From: Thermoplasmata archaeon UBA61
GTDB taxonomy: Archaea; Thermoplasmatota; Thermoplasmata; Lutacidiplasmatales; UBA184
DNA length: 64,000 nucleotides
Direction: 5' to 3'
NCBI GenBank assembly: GCA_002503985.1
Contig: DASW01000002.1
Coordinates: 62,001 to 126,000, forward strand
The notes beneath the pieces are model-generated. The model searched no databases and was not told where the DNA came from. It saw only the letters and a program-made list of their open reading frames with translations. A program made the translations under genes and the position numbers. Positions within the stretch are counted from its first letter, which is position 1. The number at the start of each line of letters is the position of its first letter. Below are positions 33,615 to 42,507 of the stretch, in pieces.

Positions 33615-33869
33615 ATGACCGGGGCGGGTACGCCGGCGAGCGAGGACGCGCTCCTCACGGAGCTTCGCCGGGCGGTCGAGCAGTCTCCCGAACGACCGCG
33701 CGAGATCGAAGTGGGGATCGCGCTCTCGATCGCCCTCGGTCGGCAACGCCCCGTCGTGTCGTGCGGGGGTTGCCAGAACCCTCTCGAGTTCGACGGGATC
33801 CCGGCCCGGACGAACGCCCAATTGCGAGACCCGTTTCGTCTCCTCTTTGGACCGCCCTCCGGGACGTGA
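33615..33869 (+). CDS. Small protein with CxxC motif (84 residues)
   Basis: Unrecognised. Acidic/basic helical N-terminus, then VVSCGGCQNPLEFDGIPARTN. The single CGGC pair could bind metal in a dimer or act as a thiol pair. GTTAAAAG at 33585-33592 lies about 26 bp before the ATG, a good leaderless promoter, which is the main reason to accept so small a gene. DedA follows 39 nt later. Confidence 0.6.
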   Translation: MTGAGTPASEDALLTELRRAVEQSPERPREIEVGIALSIALGRQRPVVSCGGCQNPLEFDGIPARTNAQLRDPFRLLFGPPSGT

Positions 33870-33908
33870 GCTCCGACCGCTCGTCGGAGCTGTGAGGGTC
33901 GCTCCACC

Positions 33909-34613
33909 ATGGTGTTCTCCATTATCGGGGCGGTCGTGGACATCGTCACGACCGTGATGACGACGATCGGGCTCCCCGGCCTCCTCGCCCTGATGGTGCT
34001 CTCGATGGTCGGGGTGACCCCGATCCCGTGCGAGGTCATCCTGCCGTTCGCGGGCTTTCTGGTGGCCGACGGGACGTTCTCCTTTGGGTGGGCGCTGACC
34101 GCGGCGATGGCGGGCACGATGATCGGCGCCTACGTCGCCTACGGCGTCGGCCTTTGGTGGCGGGACCGTGTCACGGGGATCGGGATCGGGCGTTTGAGGC
34201 TCGAACCCCGCTATCTCGAGTCGATGGACCGGTACTTCGCTCGTCGGGGCGAGGTCACGGTCGCCCTCTTCCGTCTCCTTCCGGTCATCCGCACGTACAT
34301 CAGCTACCCGGCGGGGACCGCTCGAATGGAGCCGGTTCGTTTTGGAGTCTACACGCTGGTCGGCGCGATCCCCTATACGGTGGCGCTGATCTACGCCGGG
34401 ATGTTGCTTCGGTCGAACTGGGTCGTCCTCTCCTCGTACTTCCAGTTGCTCGACCTGCCCCTCATCGTGCTCGTGCTCGCGTTCGTGGTCTACCTGGTCC
34501 TACTGACCGTGGGAGTCCTGCAGCCCGGCTGGCCTCCCCGCCGGGGCCGCCCGGCCAATCCCACGCCTCCGTCCGGAGGCGCGCCGCCGGTCGCTCCCCC
34601 GTCGTTCCCCTGA
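33909..34613 (+). CDS. DedA-family membrane protein
   Basis: 234 residues, four to five hydrophobic segments. The family core is LVGVTPIPCEVILPFAGFL-like in the first part and the RLLPVIRTYISYPAGTARM block (~118-136), which is the DedA signature. Members move lipids or protons across membranes. The C-terminal ~25 residues are Pro/Gly-rich. Its stop touches the pyrC stop (TGATCA). Confidence 0.9.
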   Translation: MVFSIIGAVVDIVTTVMTTIGLPGLLALMVLSMVGVTPIPCEVILPFAGFLVADGTFSFGWALTAAMAGTMIGAYVAYGVGLWWRDRVTGIGIGRLRLEPRYLESMDRYFARRGEVTVALFRLLPVIRTYISYPAGTARMEPVRFGVYTLVGAIPYTVALIYAGMLLRSNWVVLSSYFQLLDLPLIVLVLAFVVYLVLLTVGVLQPGWPPRRGRPANPTPPSGGAPPVAPPSFP

Positions 34614-35978
34614 TCAACCGGTGGGTAGAAGCGGGTCCGTCGGCTCCCCGGGGGCATAGTCGGGTCGGACGACCCTGCCCACCGGTCCACCGACGTACTC
34701 GCCGGCCTCGACGATCCGCTGGCCATCCCGGTAGTGTTCCCGGGGTCGGACGACCTCCCAGCCCTCGAACGGGCTCCAACCGCAGGGGGAGCGAAGGCTC
34801 CGACCTTCGACCTTGGAGCGCTTCGTGAAGTCGACGACGAGAAGGTTGGCCCGGTGGCCCGGAGCGAGTCGACCGAGCGGCTGGCCGAGCCAGCGGGCGG
34901 GGCGGTCACATGCCGCGGAAAGGAGAACCTCGAGGTCGAGGTCCCCGGAGCGTACCTTCGCGAGCAGTAGGGGCAGCCCGGTCTCGACCCCCGGAACACC
35001 GCTCGGGGCGCGGTCGAACGGGACCTCCTTGGCGCTTCCCGGGTGAGGGGCGTGGTCGCTCGCGAGGATCGGGACCTCCCCTCGGCGGAACGCCTCCCAG
35101 AGCTCGGAACGCTCGGGCTCGCTCCTCAACGGAGGGTTGACCTTGAACCGGGCGTCCGTTCCCGAGCGGTCCGAAAGCAGGAGGTGGTGCGCCGTCGCTT
35201 CGAAGGATAGCCCGGCCGCCTTCAGGCTCCGAACGCCCGCGACGGTGGTCACGTGGGCCGCGTGCAGACGGAGGAGCTTCGGGGCCCGGGCCATTGCGTC
35301 GAGCGCGGCCTTCTCGGCGGCGACCGGGCGGTGGCCGTTCCACTGGGCGGGAGAACTGGGGCGTAGGCTCGTCACGAACCGGGTCGGGTCCTCCGCGTGC
35401 ACGGAGACCGGGAGCCGGAGCTCGGCGAGACGGTCCCAGAGCGCGGGGAGCTCGGAGGAGGCCGGGGATTCCTCGATGCCGGTGGTCGGGGCGAGGTAGA
35501 CCTTGAACCCGCCCGCCCGGCGGGCCAGAAACGGGAGCGCCCGCGGGACGGTGGGGGTGGCGAACAAGAGGACGTCGACCGCCGCCCGCCCTTCCACCAA
35601 GCGCACCTTGTCCTGCCAGCTCTCGGTGTCCGAGAGCGGCGGTCGGGTGTTCGGCATCACGCCGACCAGGGAGACCCCACCGAGCGCCGCACCGACCGTG
35701 CCCGTGGGGATCGTCTCGGCCTCGGCCGGACCGCCCGGTTCGCGGAGGTGGACATGCATGTCGACAGCGGCCGGCAAGATGACCGCGTCCCCGACATCGT
35801 GGCGCGGCGCTCCCGAACGGACCTTGCCGATAGATTGGATCCGTCCGGTGTCGTCGATGGCGATCTCGACCGGTTGAAGTCGTCCGCGGAGGAGCGCGCG
35901 GCCCGCCAGCACGAGGGCGGTCGATGCGGAGGAACGGGGAACCGCCTCCGCCTTCCGTCGGCGAGCGGGCCCGGGCAT
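34614..35978 (-). CDS. pyrC: Dihydroorotase
   Basis: Zn amidohydrolase closing carbamoyl-aspartate to dihydroorotate in pyrimidine synthesis. 454 residues, class I-like. DMHVHLREPG gives the first metal histidines; GGFKVYLAPTTG replaces the common lysine region; SVHAEDP, LHAAHVTT and ASDHAPHP supply the remaining ligands and catalytic Asp. ATG with CTATTTAC centred ~28 bp upstream (leaderless). Divergent from purM. Confidence 0.93.
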   Translation of the reverse strand: MPGPARRRKAEAVPRSSASTALVLAGRALLRGRLQPVEIAIDDTGRIQSIGKVRSGAPRHDVGDAVILPAAVDMHVHLREPGGPAEAETIPTGTVGAALGGVSLVGVMPNTRPPLSDTESWQDKVRLVEGRAAVDVLLFATPTVPRALPFLARRAGGFKVYLAPTTGIEESPASSELPALWDRLAELRLPVSVHAEDPTRFVTSLRPSSPAQWNGHRPVAAEKAALDAMARAPKLLRLHAAHVTTVAGVRSLKAAGLSFEATAHHLLLSDRSGTDARFKVNPPLRSEPERSELWEAFRRGEVPILASDHAPHPGSAKEVPFDRAPSGVPGVETGLPLLLAKVRSGDLDLEVLLSAACDRPARWLGQPLGRLAPGHRANLLVVDFTKRSKVEGRSLRSPCGWSPFEGWEVVRPREHYRDGQRIVEAGEYVGGPVGRVVRPDYAPGEPTDPLLPTG

Positions 35979-36063
35979 GCCTCCGGCGGACGCTGGGGGG
36001 GCGTAAATAGCTCAACCCCTGCCCAAGGGCGAGGGTATTTCTTCCCGCGTTCCTCGTCGGGTC

Positions 36064-37125
36064 ATGGTACCCCCCCCTCGAACGGACCGGCCCTGGACCT
36101 ATGCTCGTAGCGGCGTGGACCGGTCGCAGGTGTCCTCCGCGCTAGCGGTGCTGCTGGACCAGGTCACCTACCGCCCGCCCCCGTCCGCCGGCCGGCTCGT
36201 GGATGCCCCGGGGCATTACGCCGGCCTCCTGCGCATCGGCCGGGAGACGATTGCGGTCACCACCGACACGGTGGGGACCAAGACGAAGCTCGCCGCCGAG
36301 CTCGGACGCTGGGAGGAGGTCGGAGAGGACATCGTCGGCGTCAACGTCAACGACCTCGCCTCGGTCGGGGCGCGTACGGCCGGGCTCGTCGACACTATCC
36401 TCTGTCCTCGACCGGACCCCGAGGCGTTCCGAGGGATCGGAAAGGGACTGAACCGGGGCCTCCGATTGGCGCGTTGTTCCCTCTTGGGTGGGGAGACCGC
36501 GGTCGTCCCGGAGATCGTCGACGGGATCGACCTGGGGGCGACGGCGTTCGGCTTCTTCCCGCGCGGTCGCCGGCCGGTGCTGGGGGCCTCCATCCGCCCC
36601 GGCGACCGGGTGCTCGGGATCCCCTCTTCCGGGGTGCATGCGAACGGGCTGACGCTGGTCCGTCGCCTCCTTAGAGAGCGGTCGGTCGACCTGCTCCGTC
36701 CCCGGGTCGGAGGGGACCGTCCCATCGGCGAAGAGATCCTGACCCCGACACGGATCTACTCGGTCGTCGGAGACGTGCTCGCCGACTCTCCCGCGACGCA
36801 CGGCCTCGCCCACCTCTCGGGCGGAGGTGTCCGCAACCTCGTCCGCCTGCATCCCAAGGTCGGGTTCGTGCTCGACCGGTGGCCCGAAGCACCCTCGTTG
36901 TTCCGGTGGCTCCAACAGCTCGGAGGTCTCTCCGATGAGGAGATGTTCCAGACGTTCAACATGGGGATCGGGTTCGTCCTCGTGGTCGGCCCCGCGCGGC
37001 TCGCCGAGACCCGCCGTCGCCTGGCCCGGGCCGGAGCGCCCGATGCCATGGAGATCGGTCACGTGGAGCGGGGTTCGGGCGTCTCGGTCCCGGCGTACGG
37101 TCTTTCCTTCGAGGGCTACTCGTAG
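36064..37125 (+). CDS. purM: Phosphoribosylformylglycinamidine cyclo-ligase
   Basis: AIR synthetase of purine synthesis, 353 residues. TTDTVGTKTKLA (ATP loop), DIVGVNVNDLASVGA, LLGGETAVVPEIV, GIPSSGVHANGLTLVR and MFQTFNMGIGF follow in order. ATG with a GTATTT element about 30 bp before it. An in-frame start near 36112 (GVDRSQV) would remove an N-terminal Pro-rich lead. PurQ lies at the far end of the window. Confidence 0.95.
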   Translation: MVPPPRTDRPWTYARSGVDRSQVSSALAVLLDQVTYRPPPSAGRLVDAPGHYAGLLRIGRETIAVTTDTVGTKTKLAAELGRWEEVGEDIVGVNVNDLASVGARTAGLVDTILCPRPDPEAFRGIGKGLNRGLRLARCSLLGGETAVVPEIVDGIDLGATAFGFFPRGRRPVLGASIRPGDRVLGIPSSGVHANGLTLVRRLLRERSVDLLRPRVGGDRPIGEEILTPTRIYSVVGDVLADSPATHGLAHLSGGGVRNLVRLHPKVGFVLDRWPEAPSLFRWLQQLGGLSDEEMFQTFNMGIGFVLVVGPARLAETRRRLARAGAPDAMEIGHVERGSGVSVPAYGLSFEGYS

Positions 37126-37199
37126 CGGCCGACCCCGTAGGGACCACCGGCGGGCCGGTTTCGGCAACGATTATCGGGGCCCGGTTCTAACGACCCCGC

Positions 37200-38156
37200 G
37201 TGCCGGTCGGACGACGTACCGTAACATGGGCCATCGTCCTCTCGGTGCTCGCCGCGTTCGCGTGGGCCACGTGGTACCTCTTCGTCCTCTGGGTGACCCC
37301 GGGGACCGCTCCGTCGGCGATCCTCGCGTACCCGTTCGTGTTCGGAGGGGTCGCCTATGCCGGCTGGGCGGTCGCGAGCGGAAACGGCCGCGCCTTCGCG
37401 AAGCTGTGGAGGGACCCGATGGCGTGGGGACGCGTCGGACTACTGTTCACCATGCAGGTCGCGATCCTCGCGGCCACGTACCTGACCGGACCCGTCGACT
37501 GCTCCCTTCTGTCCTTGATCGGCGATGTCGTGCTCACGCCCATCCTCGTCGCCGCCGCGATCGGGGCGTACCGGCCGCATATCGCGACGCCCGTGTTCGC
37601 CGTCGGTCTCATCGTGAGCCTCGCCGGTGGCACCATGGCGATCGTCGGCGGACAGAGCCTTTCCGCCGTGCGCGGCTGGGGGTGGCTGGTGGTACCCGGC
37701 GTCCCGATTCTCGTGGCGGGGTACTTCCTCCTCACTGCGCGGGCCAATCGCACGACCGCGCCGTCCGCGGTGGTCGCTCAATCGATGCTCGCGGCCGCCG
37801 GGCTCTTCGTTGTCGCTGCCCCGCTCTTCCCGGGAGGGTGGGGCGGGCTCGTGTCGGTCGCCCCGGTCCCGCTCCTCCTGCTGGCGCTCTGCGGGGTCAC
37901 GAGCTTCTTCCTCGCGCCCGCGCTCTACTTCCTGGCGCTGAGCGAAGTCGGCCTCGTGATCCCACCGATGCTCATGACCGCGATCCCGGTCTTCACGCTG
38001 CTGCTCTCGGCCGGTGTCCTCGGGATCGCGCTGCCGCTCATCGGAGTGCTGGGCATCCCGGTCGCGGTCGTCGGAGGGGTCCTCGCGATGTGGGGGGAAT
38101 CCGCGCTCGCTCCCGAGGACGATCCAGGGCCCGAAACCGAACGACCTCGTGGGTGA
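37200..38156 (+). CDS. EamA/DMT-superfamily transporter
   Basis: 318 residues, about ten hydrophobic helices arranged as two EamA repeats. ALYFLALSEVGLVIPPMLMTAIPVFTLLL in the second half is a typical end-repeat region. Substrate unknown; relatives export amino acids, metabolites or nucleotide sugars. GTG start with ATTATCGG ~30 bp upstream. Convergent with polB, 15 bp apart. Confidence 0.85.
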   Translation: MPVGRRTVTWAIVLSVLAAFAWATWYLFVLWVTPGTAPSAILAYPFVFGGVAYAGWAVASGNGRAFAKLWRDPMAWGRVGLLFTMQVAILAATYLTGPVDCSLLSLIGDVVLTPILVAAAIGAYRPHIATPVFAVGLIVSLAGGTMAIVGGQSLSAVRGWGWLVVPGVPILVAGYFLLTARANRTTAPSAVVAQSMLAAAGLFVVAAPLFPGGWGGLVSVAPVPLLLLALCGVTSFFLAPALYFLALSEVGLVIPPMLMTAIPVFTLLLSAGVLGIALPLIGVLGIPVAVVGGVLAMWGESALAPEDDPGPETERPRG

Positions 38157-38171
38157 CCCCGGCCGGGGCGC

Positions 38172-40634
38172 TCACTGCCAATCGCTCAAGCTCCGGGTCG
38201 AGCCCCGACGCTTCGCGGGCTTTCCGACCTCGGAGAGCGGGGTGTCGAGCGTCGCGGGCGCGGCGTTCCGACCGGGAGCAGGGGCGGCCTCGGGAAGCGA
38301 AGCTAGCCGCTGCTGGTGGCTGCCGCGCAGGAGCGCCGCCGCGTCCCAGTCGAACACCTCTGTCACACGGGCGAGGGTCTGTGCGACCCGGTCCGCGTAG
38401 TACTCCCAATCCGGTTCCTTCGTGAACGGTCGGCCCTCGACCCACGGCTCGATCTCCTGGGGGCTCTTGCGGGAATCGGTGACGACCCAGGCGACCCGCA
38501 TGCCCGGGATCACGTCGTAGCCCTCGCTGCGGAGCTGCTTGAACACGCGGAGGAACGGCAGGGATTCCCGCGTCGACTCGTTGTACTCGCTCTCCGCCCG
38601 GACCGTCCGGGCGATGACGAGCCGCTCGGGGGGGACCTCGTGGTTCCGCACCGACTGGACCAGTTCGCGTGCGCGACGGAGCGCGCCGTCGGTGTCCCCC
38701 TTGAGGACGAGGTCGAAGATCTCCATCAGGGCCACGGACTGGAAATCAAACGCGTCCGTCCGTCTCGTCTCGTACCCCCGAACGACGAGGTCCTCGTTGG
38801 GCCAGGCGGTCCGCCCGACGTACCGCTTCTTCACGCCGTGGGAGAAGAACGACTCGAACACCGACTGGAACTCGAACGTCACGCCCTCGTGCGTGAACCG
38901 CTTCGCGACCCGCTCCCCGAACTCGCGCGCTCCCTCGAGCGACGCGACGGGGGACCGGACGAAGACGGAGTCGGTGTCGGAGTAGACGACTTCGCACCCG
39001 TCGGCCTCGAGGTCCCGGATGATGGAGGTGATCGCCTCCCGGCCGAACGCCGTGATCGCCGCGCCGATGTCCTTGTTCGTGAACCGGTAGAAGCTCGAGG
39101 CGAGCACCCCGTAGAACGAGTTCATCAGGACCTTGACGGCGTTCTGAAGGCCGTCATAGTACTCCTTCATCTCCGGGTTCGTGGCCGTTTGGCCGGCCCG
39201 GCGGAAGCGGGTGCGGTCCGCGAGCAGGTCCGAGAGGATCGCCGGGATGATCCCCCGGCGGACGGAAGCGGCGACGAAACGCGCCCCGGAGGGGGCCACC
39301 GTCGCACCCCCGGGGGAAAGGGTCGTGAAGCAAAGGTTGCGGGAGATGATGATGGACGGATACATCGACTTGAAATCGAGGACGACCACCCACCGGTAGA
39401 TCCCGGGCCGGATCGGGTGGACGTAGCCGCCCTCGATCGGGTTCTCGCGACCCGCGAAGTGGTTCATCGGGACGCCGACCCCTTGCGCGTCCGCACGGGG
39501 GATGAGCAGCGAGTCGACGTAGAGGGACGTCCGACCGTTCATGCCTTCCTCGAGCGGAAGATGGGCGATGGTCGCGAGGTCGGCCGCCTTCTCGACCGTG
39601 CGCAGACGCTGGAGAATCCGCAGTGCGAGGTCCGCGTCGTGCTCGCAGTACTCCATGACCCGAACCGGGTCGGCGGCCCACTCCCTCTCGATCTCTCTCC
39701 GGTCGACGTCGAGCTTGGAGTCGCCGAGGAGGGTGCGCGCGACGAACTGCAGCGTTTCCTGCTTGGGCTTCAGGTCGCGTCGGACCGACCACCAGGCGTC
39801 GGCCACGACCCGCCCCGTCACCTTCCAGAGACGCTCTCCCATCTCGCGCGGGGCGGACCGCTCGCGGCCGATCTCGAGCGGCCCGAGGCCGGTCGCCTTG
39901 GCCCGCTCGACCAGGAGCGGGAAGTCGTACCCTCCGATGTTGTATCCCGTGATCACGTCCGGGTCTTCCTGGAGGATCTGACCCACGAACCCCTCGAGGA
40001 TCTGACGCTCCGGGCCCTGGAGCCGGAACGTGGTGCGCGGGCGGCCCCCGCCTTCCGCGACCCCGCAGATCGTGAAGATGGTCCGTTCCCGGATGGCGTT
40101 CTCGATGTCGAACGACAGGACCCTGAGCGACGGACGGAACATCTCGGCGGGCCGGATGTCGTGCCCGTCGGTGGTCACGACCCGGACCACGTCCGCTACC
40201 GTGTAGCGGGCGCGGACCTCCTCGCGCTCCTCCTCCGCCTCGAACGCGACGGCGAGACCGAGGTGCTTGTCGTAGAGGAAGCGGTGAACGAACGGTATGT
40301 CGCAGGCCAGCACGCTCGTTTCTTCGCCCCGCCGCCGGTACTGGTCTCGGTACTGCGGCACGAGCCACGGGCGGTGAAGGGTGACCCGCACCGCCGGCAC
40401 GTCCTTGCCCGCGACCCAGGTGGTGATGTCCTCGACCCCGACGATCTCCTTGTCGGCTTGAAGGCGGGCCCGCACCTCGTCGGTGGGCTCCGTGATCATG
40501 AAGTAGGGACGGAATCCGTAGTAGCGTGCGACGATCGGCGTCCCGTCCCGAATGCGACCGAACAGTTCGACGATGACCCCGTCGTCGACAGCCTGGTACG
40601 AACCTTCCAAGAGGAACAGCTCGACCGTGCGCAC
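38172..40634 (-). CDS. polB: Family B DNA polymerase
   Basis: Replicative/repair polymerase with proofreading, 820 residues. Exo I LSFDIEN (Asp176, Glu178), Exo II YNIGGYDFP (Asp237) and Exo III YCEHD (Tyr329, Asp333) are intact. Polymerase motifs: DFKSMYPSII (~420-429), KVLMNSFYGVLAS (from Lys501) and YSDTDS (551-556). The GTG at 40634 has TTAAAG centred 26 bp upstream, so it can be made from its own leaderless promoter in the udg tail; a longer open frame upstream is antisense-like and Pro/Arg-rich. The last ~45 residues are low-complexity and may hold a sliding-clamp peptide. Confidence 0.95.
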   Translation of the reverse strand: MRTVELFLLEGSYQAVDDGVIVELFGRIRDGTPIVARYYGFRPYFMITEPTDEVRARLQADKEIVGVEDITTWVAGKDVPAVRVTLHRPWLVPQYRDQYRRRGEETSVLACDIPFVHRFLYDKHLGLAVAFEAEEEREEVRARYTVADVVRVVTTDGHDIRPAEMFRPSLRVLSFDIENAIRERTIFTICGVAEGGGRPRTTFRLQGPERQILEGFVGQILQEDPDVITGYNIGGYDFPLLVERAKATGLGPLEIGRERSAPREMGERLWKVTGRVVADAWWSVRRDLKPKQETLQFVARTLLGDSKLDVDRREIEREWAADPVRVMEYCEHDADLALRILQRLRTVEKAADLATIAHLPLEEGMNGRTSLYVDSLLIPRADAQGVGVPMNHFAGRENPIEGGYVHPIRPGIYRWVVVLDFKSMYPSIIISRNLCFTTLSPGGATVAPSGARFVAASVRRGIIPAILSDLLADRTRFRRAGQTATNPEMKEYYDGLQNAVKVLMNSFYGVLASSFYRFTNKDIGAAITAFGREAITSIIRDLEADGCEVVYSDTDSVFVRSPVASLEGAREFGERVAKRFTHEGVTFEFQSVFESFFSHGVKKRYVGRTAWPNEDLVVRGYETRRTDAFDFQSVALMEIFDLVLKGDTDGALRRARELVQSVRNHEVPPERLVIARTVRAESEYNESTRESLPFLRVFKQLRSEGYDVIPGMRVAWVVTDSRKSPQEIEPWVEGRPFTKEPDWEYYADRVAQTLARVTEVFDWDAAALLRGSHQQRLASLPEAAPAPGRNAAPATLDTPLSEVGKPAKRRGSTRSLSDWQ

Positions 40635-40666
40635 GTCCGAGAGAGTTCGACTCGAGTTAAAGTCGT

Positions 40667-41302
40667 TTATGCGAGGCGTTCGGCGAGCCACTGATCGAGC
40701 ACCCGGACGTCCCGCTCCCAGCGTTCGCGGAGGCGACGGGACCGAAGCGCCGCCGCGGGATGGATGAGCGGGAAGAGGGTGATCCCTCCGTGCGCGCGCG
40801 GTCGGCCGGCGGCGGAGAGCATCGGAAGGGCGGTCGGGTCGATCGCCGCCAACGCGCGGGCTCCCAGCGTTACGACCACCTCGGGATGGAGGAGCTCGAG
40901 CTGACGGTCCAGGTAGGGTCGGCAGGTTCGGGCGGCGCTCGGGTCGAACCGGTTCCCCGGCGGTCGGCATTTCAGGGTGTTGAGGACCCCGAAATCCTCG
41001 TCCGAGAGCCCCAGCGTCGCCACCGCTCGGTCGAGCTCCCGACCGGATCGGCCGACGAACGGCACCCCCGTGCGGTCCTCCTCCGCCCCGGGCGCCTCGC
41101 CTACGAAGACGACCCGAGGGGCCAGTCCCCCCCGGTACACGACCGCGTGCGTTCGCAGGTCGCCGAGCGGGCACCTCCGGCAGGCCCGGATCTCGGCCGA
41201 TAGCCGGCCCCACGCCCTCCGCACCTCGGCGTCCACGGCCCGGTTCGGGTGTAGGGCCGGAGCCGTCCGCGGAGCTTTTGTCCGTCGCCGGGTCGTGCTC
41301 AT
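40667..41302 (-). CDS. udg: Uracil-DNA glycosylase, family 4 (Fe-S type)
   Basis: Removes uracil from DNA. 211 residues. Water-activating motif FVGEAPGAEEDRTGVPFVGRSG and late HPAAAL motif match family 4; cysteines in ACRRCPLG, LKCRPPGN and TCRPYL suit the 4Fe-4S cluster. The first ~25 residues are Arg/Lys/Thr-rich and may be flexible. ATG at 41302. polB begins 32 nt after its stop. Confidence 0.93.
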   Translation of the reverse strand: MSTTRRRTKAPRTAPALHPNRAVDAEVRRAWGRLSAEIRACRRCPLGDLRTHAVVYRGGLAPRVVFVGEAPGAEEDRTGVPFVGRSGRELDRAVATLGLSDEDFGVLNTLKCRPPGNRFDPSAARTCRPYLDRQLELLHPEVVVTLGARALAAIDPTALPMLSAAGRPRAHGGITLFPLIHPAAALRSRRLRERWERDVRVLDQWLAERLA

Positions 41303-41353
41303 TCCGTCCTTCCGGGCCCCTCGGACCCGCCGCCGTGCACGACTCGGCACGGA

Positions 41354-41363
41354 CCTTAAATAC
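41354..41363. promoter_or_regulatory. Promoter element for rps12, possibly shared with udg
   Basis: CCTTAAATAC lies ~36 bp before the rps12 ATG, predicting a ~10-nt leader. On the other strand it reads GTATTTAAGG, 57 bp before the udg ATG, so it may serve both. It closely matches the dnaG-side element at 5041-5050. Confidence 0.55.
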
Positions 41364-41394
41364 CACTACCCTTCTGCTCGGCCCCTCCGCCGAT

Positions 41395-41829
41395 ATGTCG
41401 CCGCCATCGGGCCTCAACACAGCGGGCCGTCTGGCCACCCTCCGCCAGCGTCGGCGCTGGTCGGACCGTTACTACAAGCGACGCACCCTGCATCTCAAGG
41501 AGCGTTCGGACCCTCTCGAGGGAGCTCCCCAGGCGCGCGGGATCGTGATCGAGAAGGTCGGGGTCGAAGCGAAGCAGCCGAACTCCGCGATCCGCAAGTG
41601 CATCAAGGTCCAGCTCATCAAGAACGGCCGCCAGGTGACCGCCTTTGCGGTTGGTGACGGCGCGATCAACTTCATCGACGAGCATGACGAGGTCCTGGTC
41701 GAAGGGATCGGCGGACGGATGGGCCGGTCCTACGGGGACATTCCCGGCGTGCGCTACAAGGTGATCCAGGTCAACAGCGTCTCGCTTGACGAGCTCGTGC
41801 GCGGACGCAAGGAGAAGCCGGCCCGATGA
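41395..41829 (+). CDS. rps12: Ribosomal protein S12
   Basis: Decoding-centre protein, 144 residues, archaeal form. APQARGIVIEKVGVEAKQPNSAIRKC and IDEHDEVLVEGIGG are the conserved blocks. Ends ATGA with the start of S7. First gene of the S12-S7-EF-2 operon; no L30e or NusA gene precedes it, unlike in many Archaea. Confidence 0.97.
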   Translation: MSPPSGLNTAGRLATLRQRRRWSDRYYKRRTLHLKERSDPLEGAPQARGIVIEKVGVEAKQPNSAIRKCIKVQLIKNGRQVTAFAVGDGAINFIDEHDEVLVEGIGGRMGRSYGDIPGVRYKVIQVNSVSLDELVRGRKEKPAR

Positions 41830-42488
41830 GCGGAGGTCCGGAGTCGCTTCGGCCGCCCGAGCCCACCGAGGAGGACGCCGGGCCGGTCGTCCATCGGCCC
41901 GAGTCACCCCCTCCCCCTCCCTTCCCGCTCCCGCCCCTCTTCGGGAAGTACCCGTTCGAGGGGGTCGAGGTCCACGACCCAGGGCTGTTGCCGTACATCT
42001 ACCTCCACCCGATCTACGCTCCCCATACCGAGGGGAAACTCACCGGGAAGCCGTTCCTTAAGACCCGAATGCATCTCGTGGAGCGCCTCGCGAACCACCT
42101 GATGAAGGGGGGCAAGTTCACCGGTAAGAAGTCGAAGGCGCTCGCGACGATCCGCAAGGCGTTCGACGAGATGGCGAAGAAGGAAGAGAAGAACCCTCTT
42201 CAGCTCCTGGTGGACGCGGTGGAGAACGCTGCGCCCCGGGAGGAGGTCACCCGTCTCCAGTTCGGCGGGATCTCCGTTCCGCGCGCGGTCGACGCGTCGC
42301 CCGCCCGCCGCCTCAATGTCGCCATCCGGAACCTCGCCCTAGGGGCGATCCAGGCGTCCCACAAGTCCACGAAACCGATCCACTCCTGCCTGGCGGACGA
42401 GATTCGTCTCGCCGCGAAGGGTGACCTGACCTCCTTCGCGGTCGGTCGGAAGGAAGAGGTCGAACGGGTCGCCCAGTCGGCGCGGTAG
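41826..42488 (+). CDS. rps7: Ribosomal protein S7
   Basis: Small-subunit head protein, 220 residues. The conserved body starts near LFGKYPFEGVEVHDPGL (~38) and includes LANHLMKGGKFTGKKSKAL and ARRLNVAIRNLALGA. The first ~37 residues are Glu/Pro-rich with a six-proline run, longer than the short lead of most archaeal S7. Four-base overlap with rps12. Confidence 0.96.
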   Translation: MSGGPESLRPPEPTEEDAGPVVHRPESPPPPPFPLPPLFGKYPFEGVEVHDPGLLPYIYLHPIYAPHTEGKLTGKPFLKTRMHLVERLANHLMKGGKFTGKKSKALATIRKAFDEMAKKEEKNPLQLLVDAVENAAPREEVTRLQFGGISVPRAVDASPARRLNVAIRNLALGAIQASHKSTKPIHSCLADEIRLAAKGDLTSFAVGRKEEVERVAQSAR

Positions 42489-42507
42489 GCACGGGAGGGA
42501 GTTTTCG

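Noticed and set aside
31570..33618. Plus-strand open frame of 682 codons
   Set aside because: Out-of-frame shadow of the flippase, Arg/Pro/His-rich, while the flippase frame gives proper membrane helices.
38316..40694. Plus-strand open frame of 792 codons
   Set aside because: Exact antisense of polB, whose catalytic motifs are all intact; no recognisable motif on the plus strand.
40635..41438. Extension of polB upstream of the GTG at 40634
   Set aside because: The extra ~267 codons are antisense-like, overlap udg, and the leaderless promoter fixes the shorter start.
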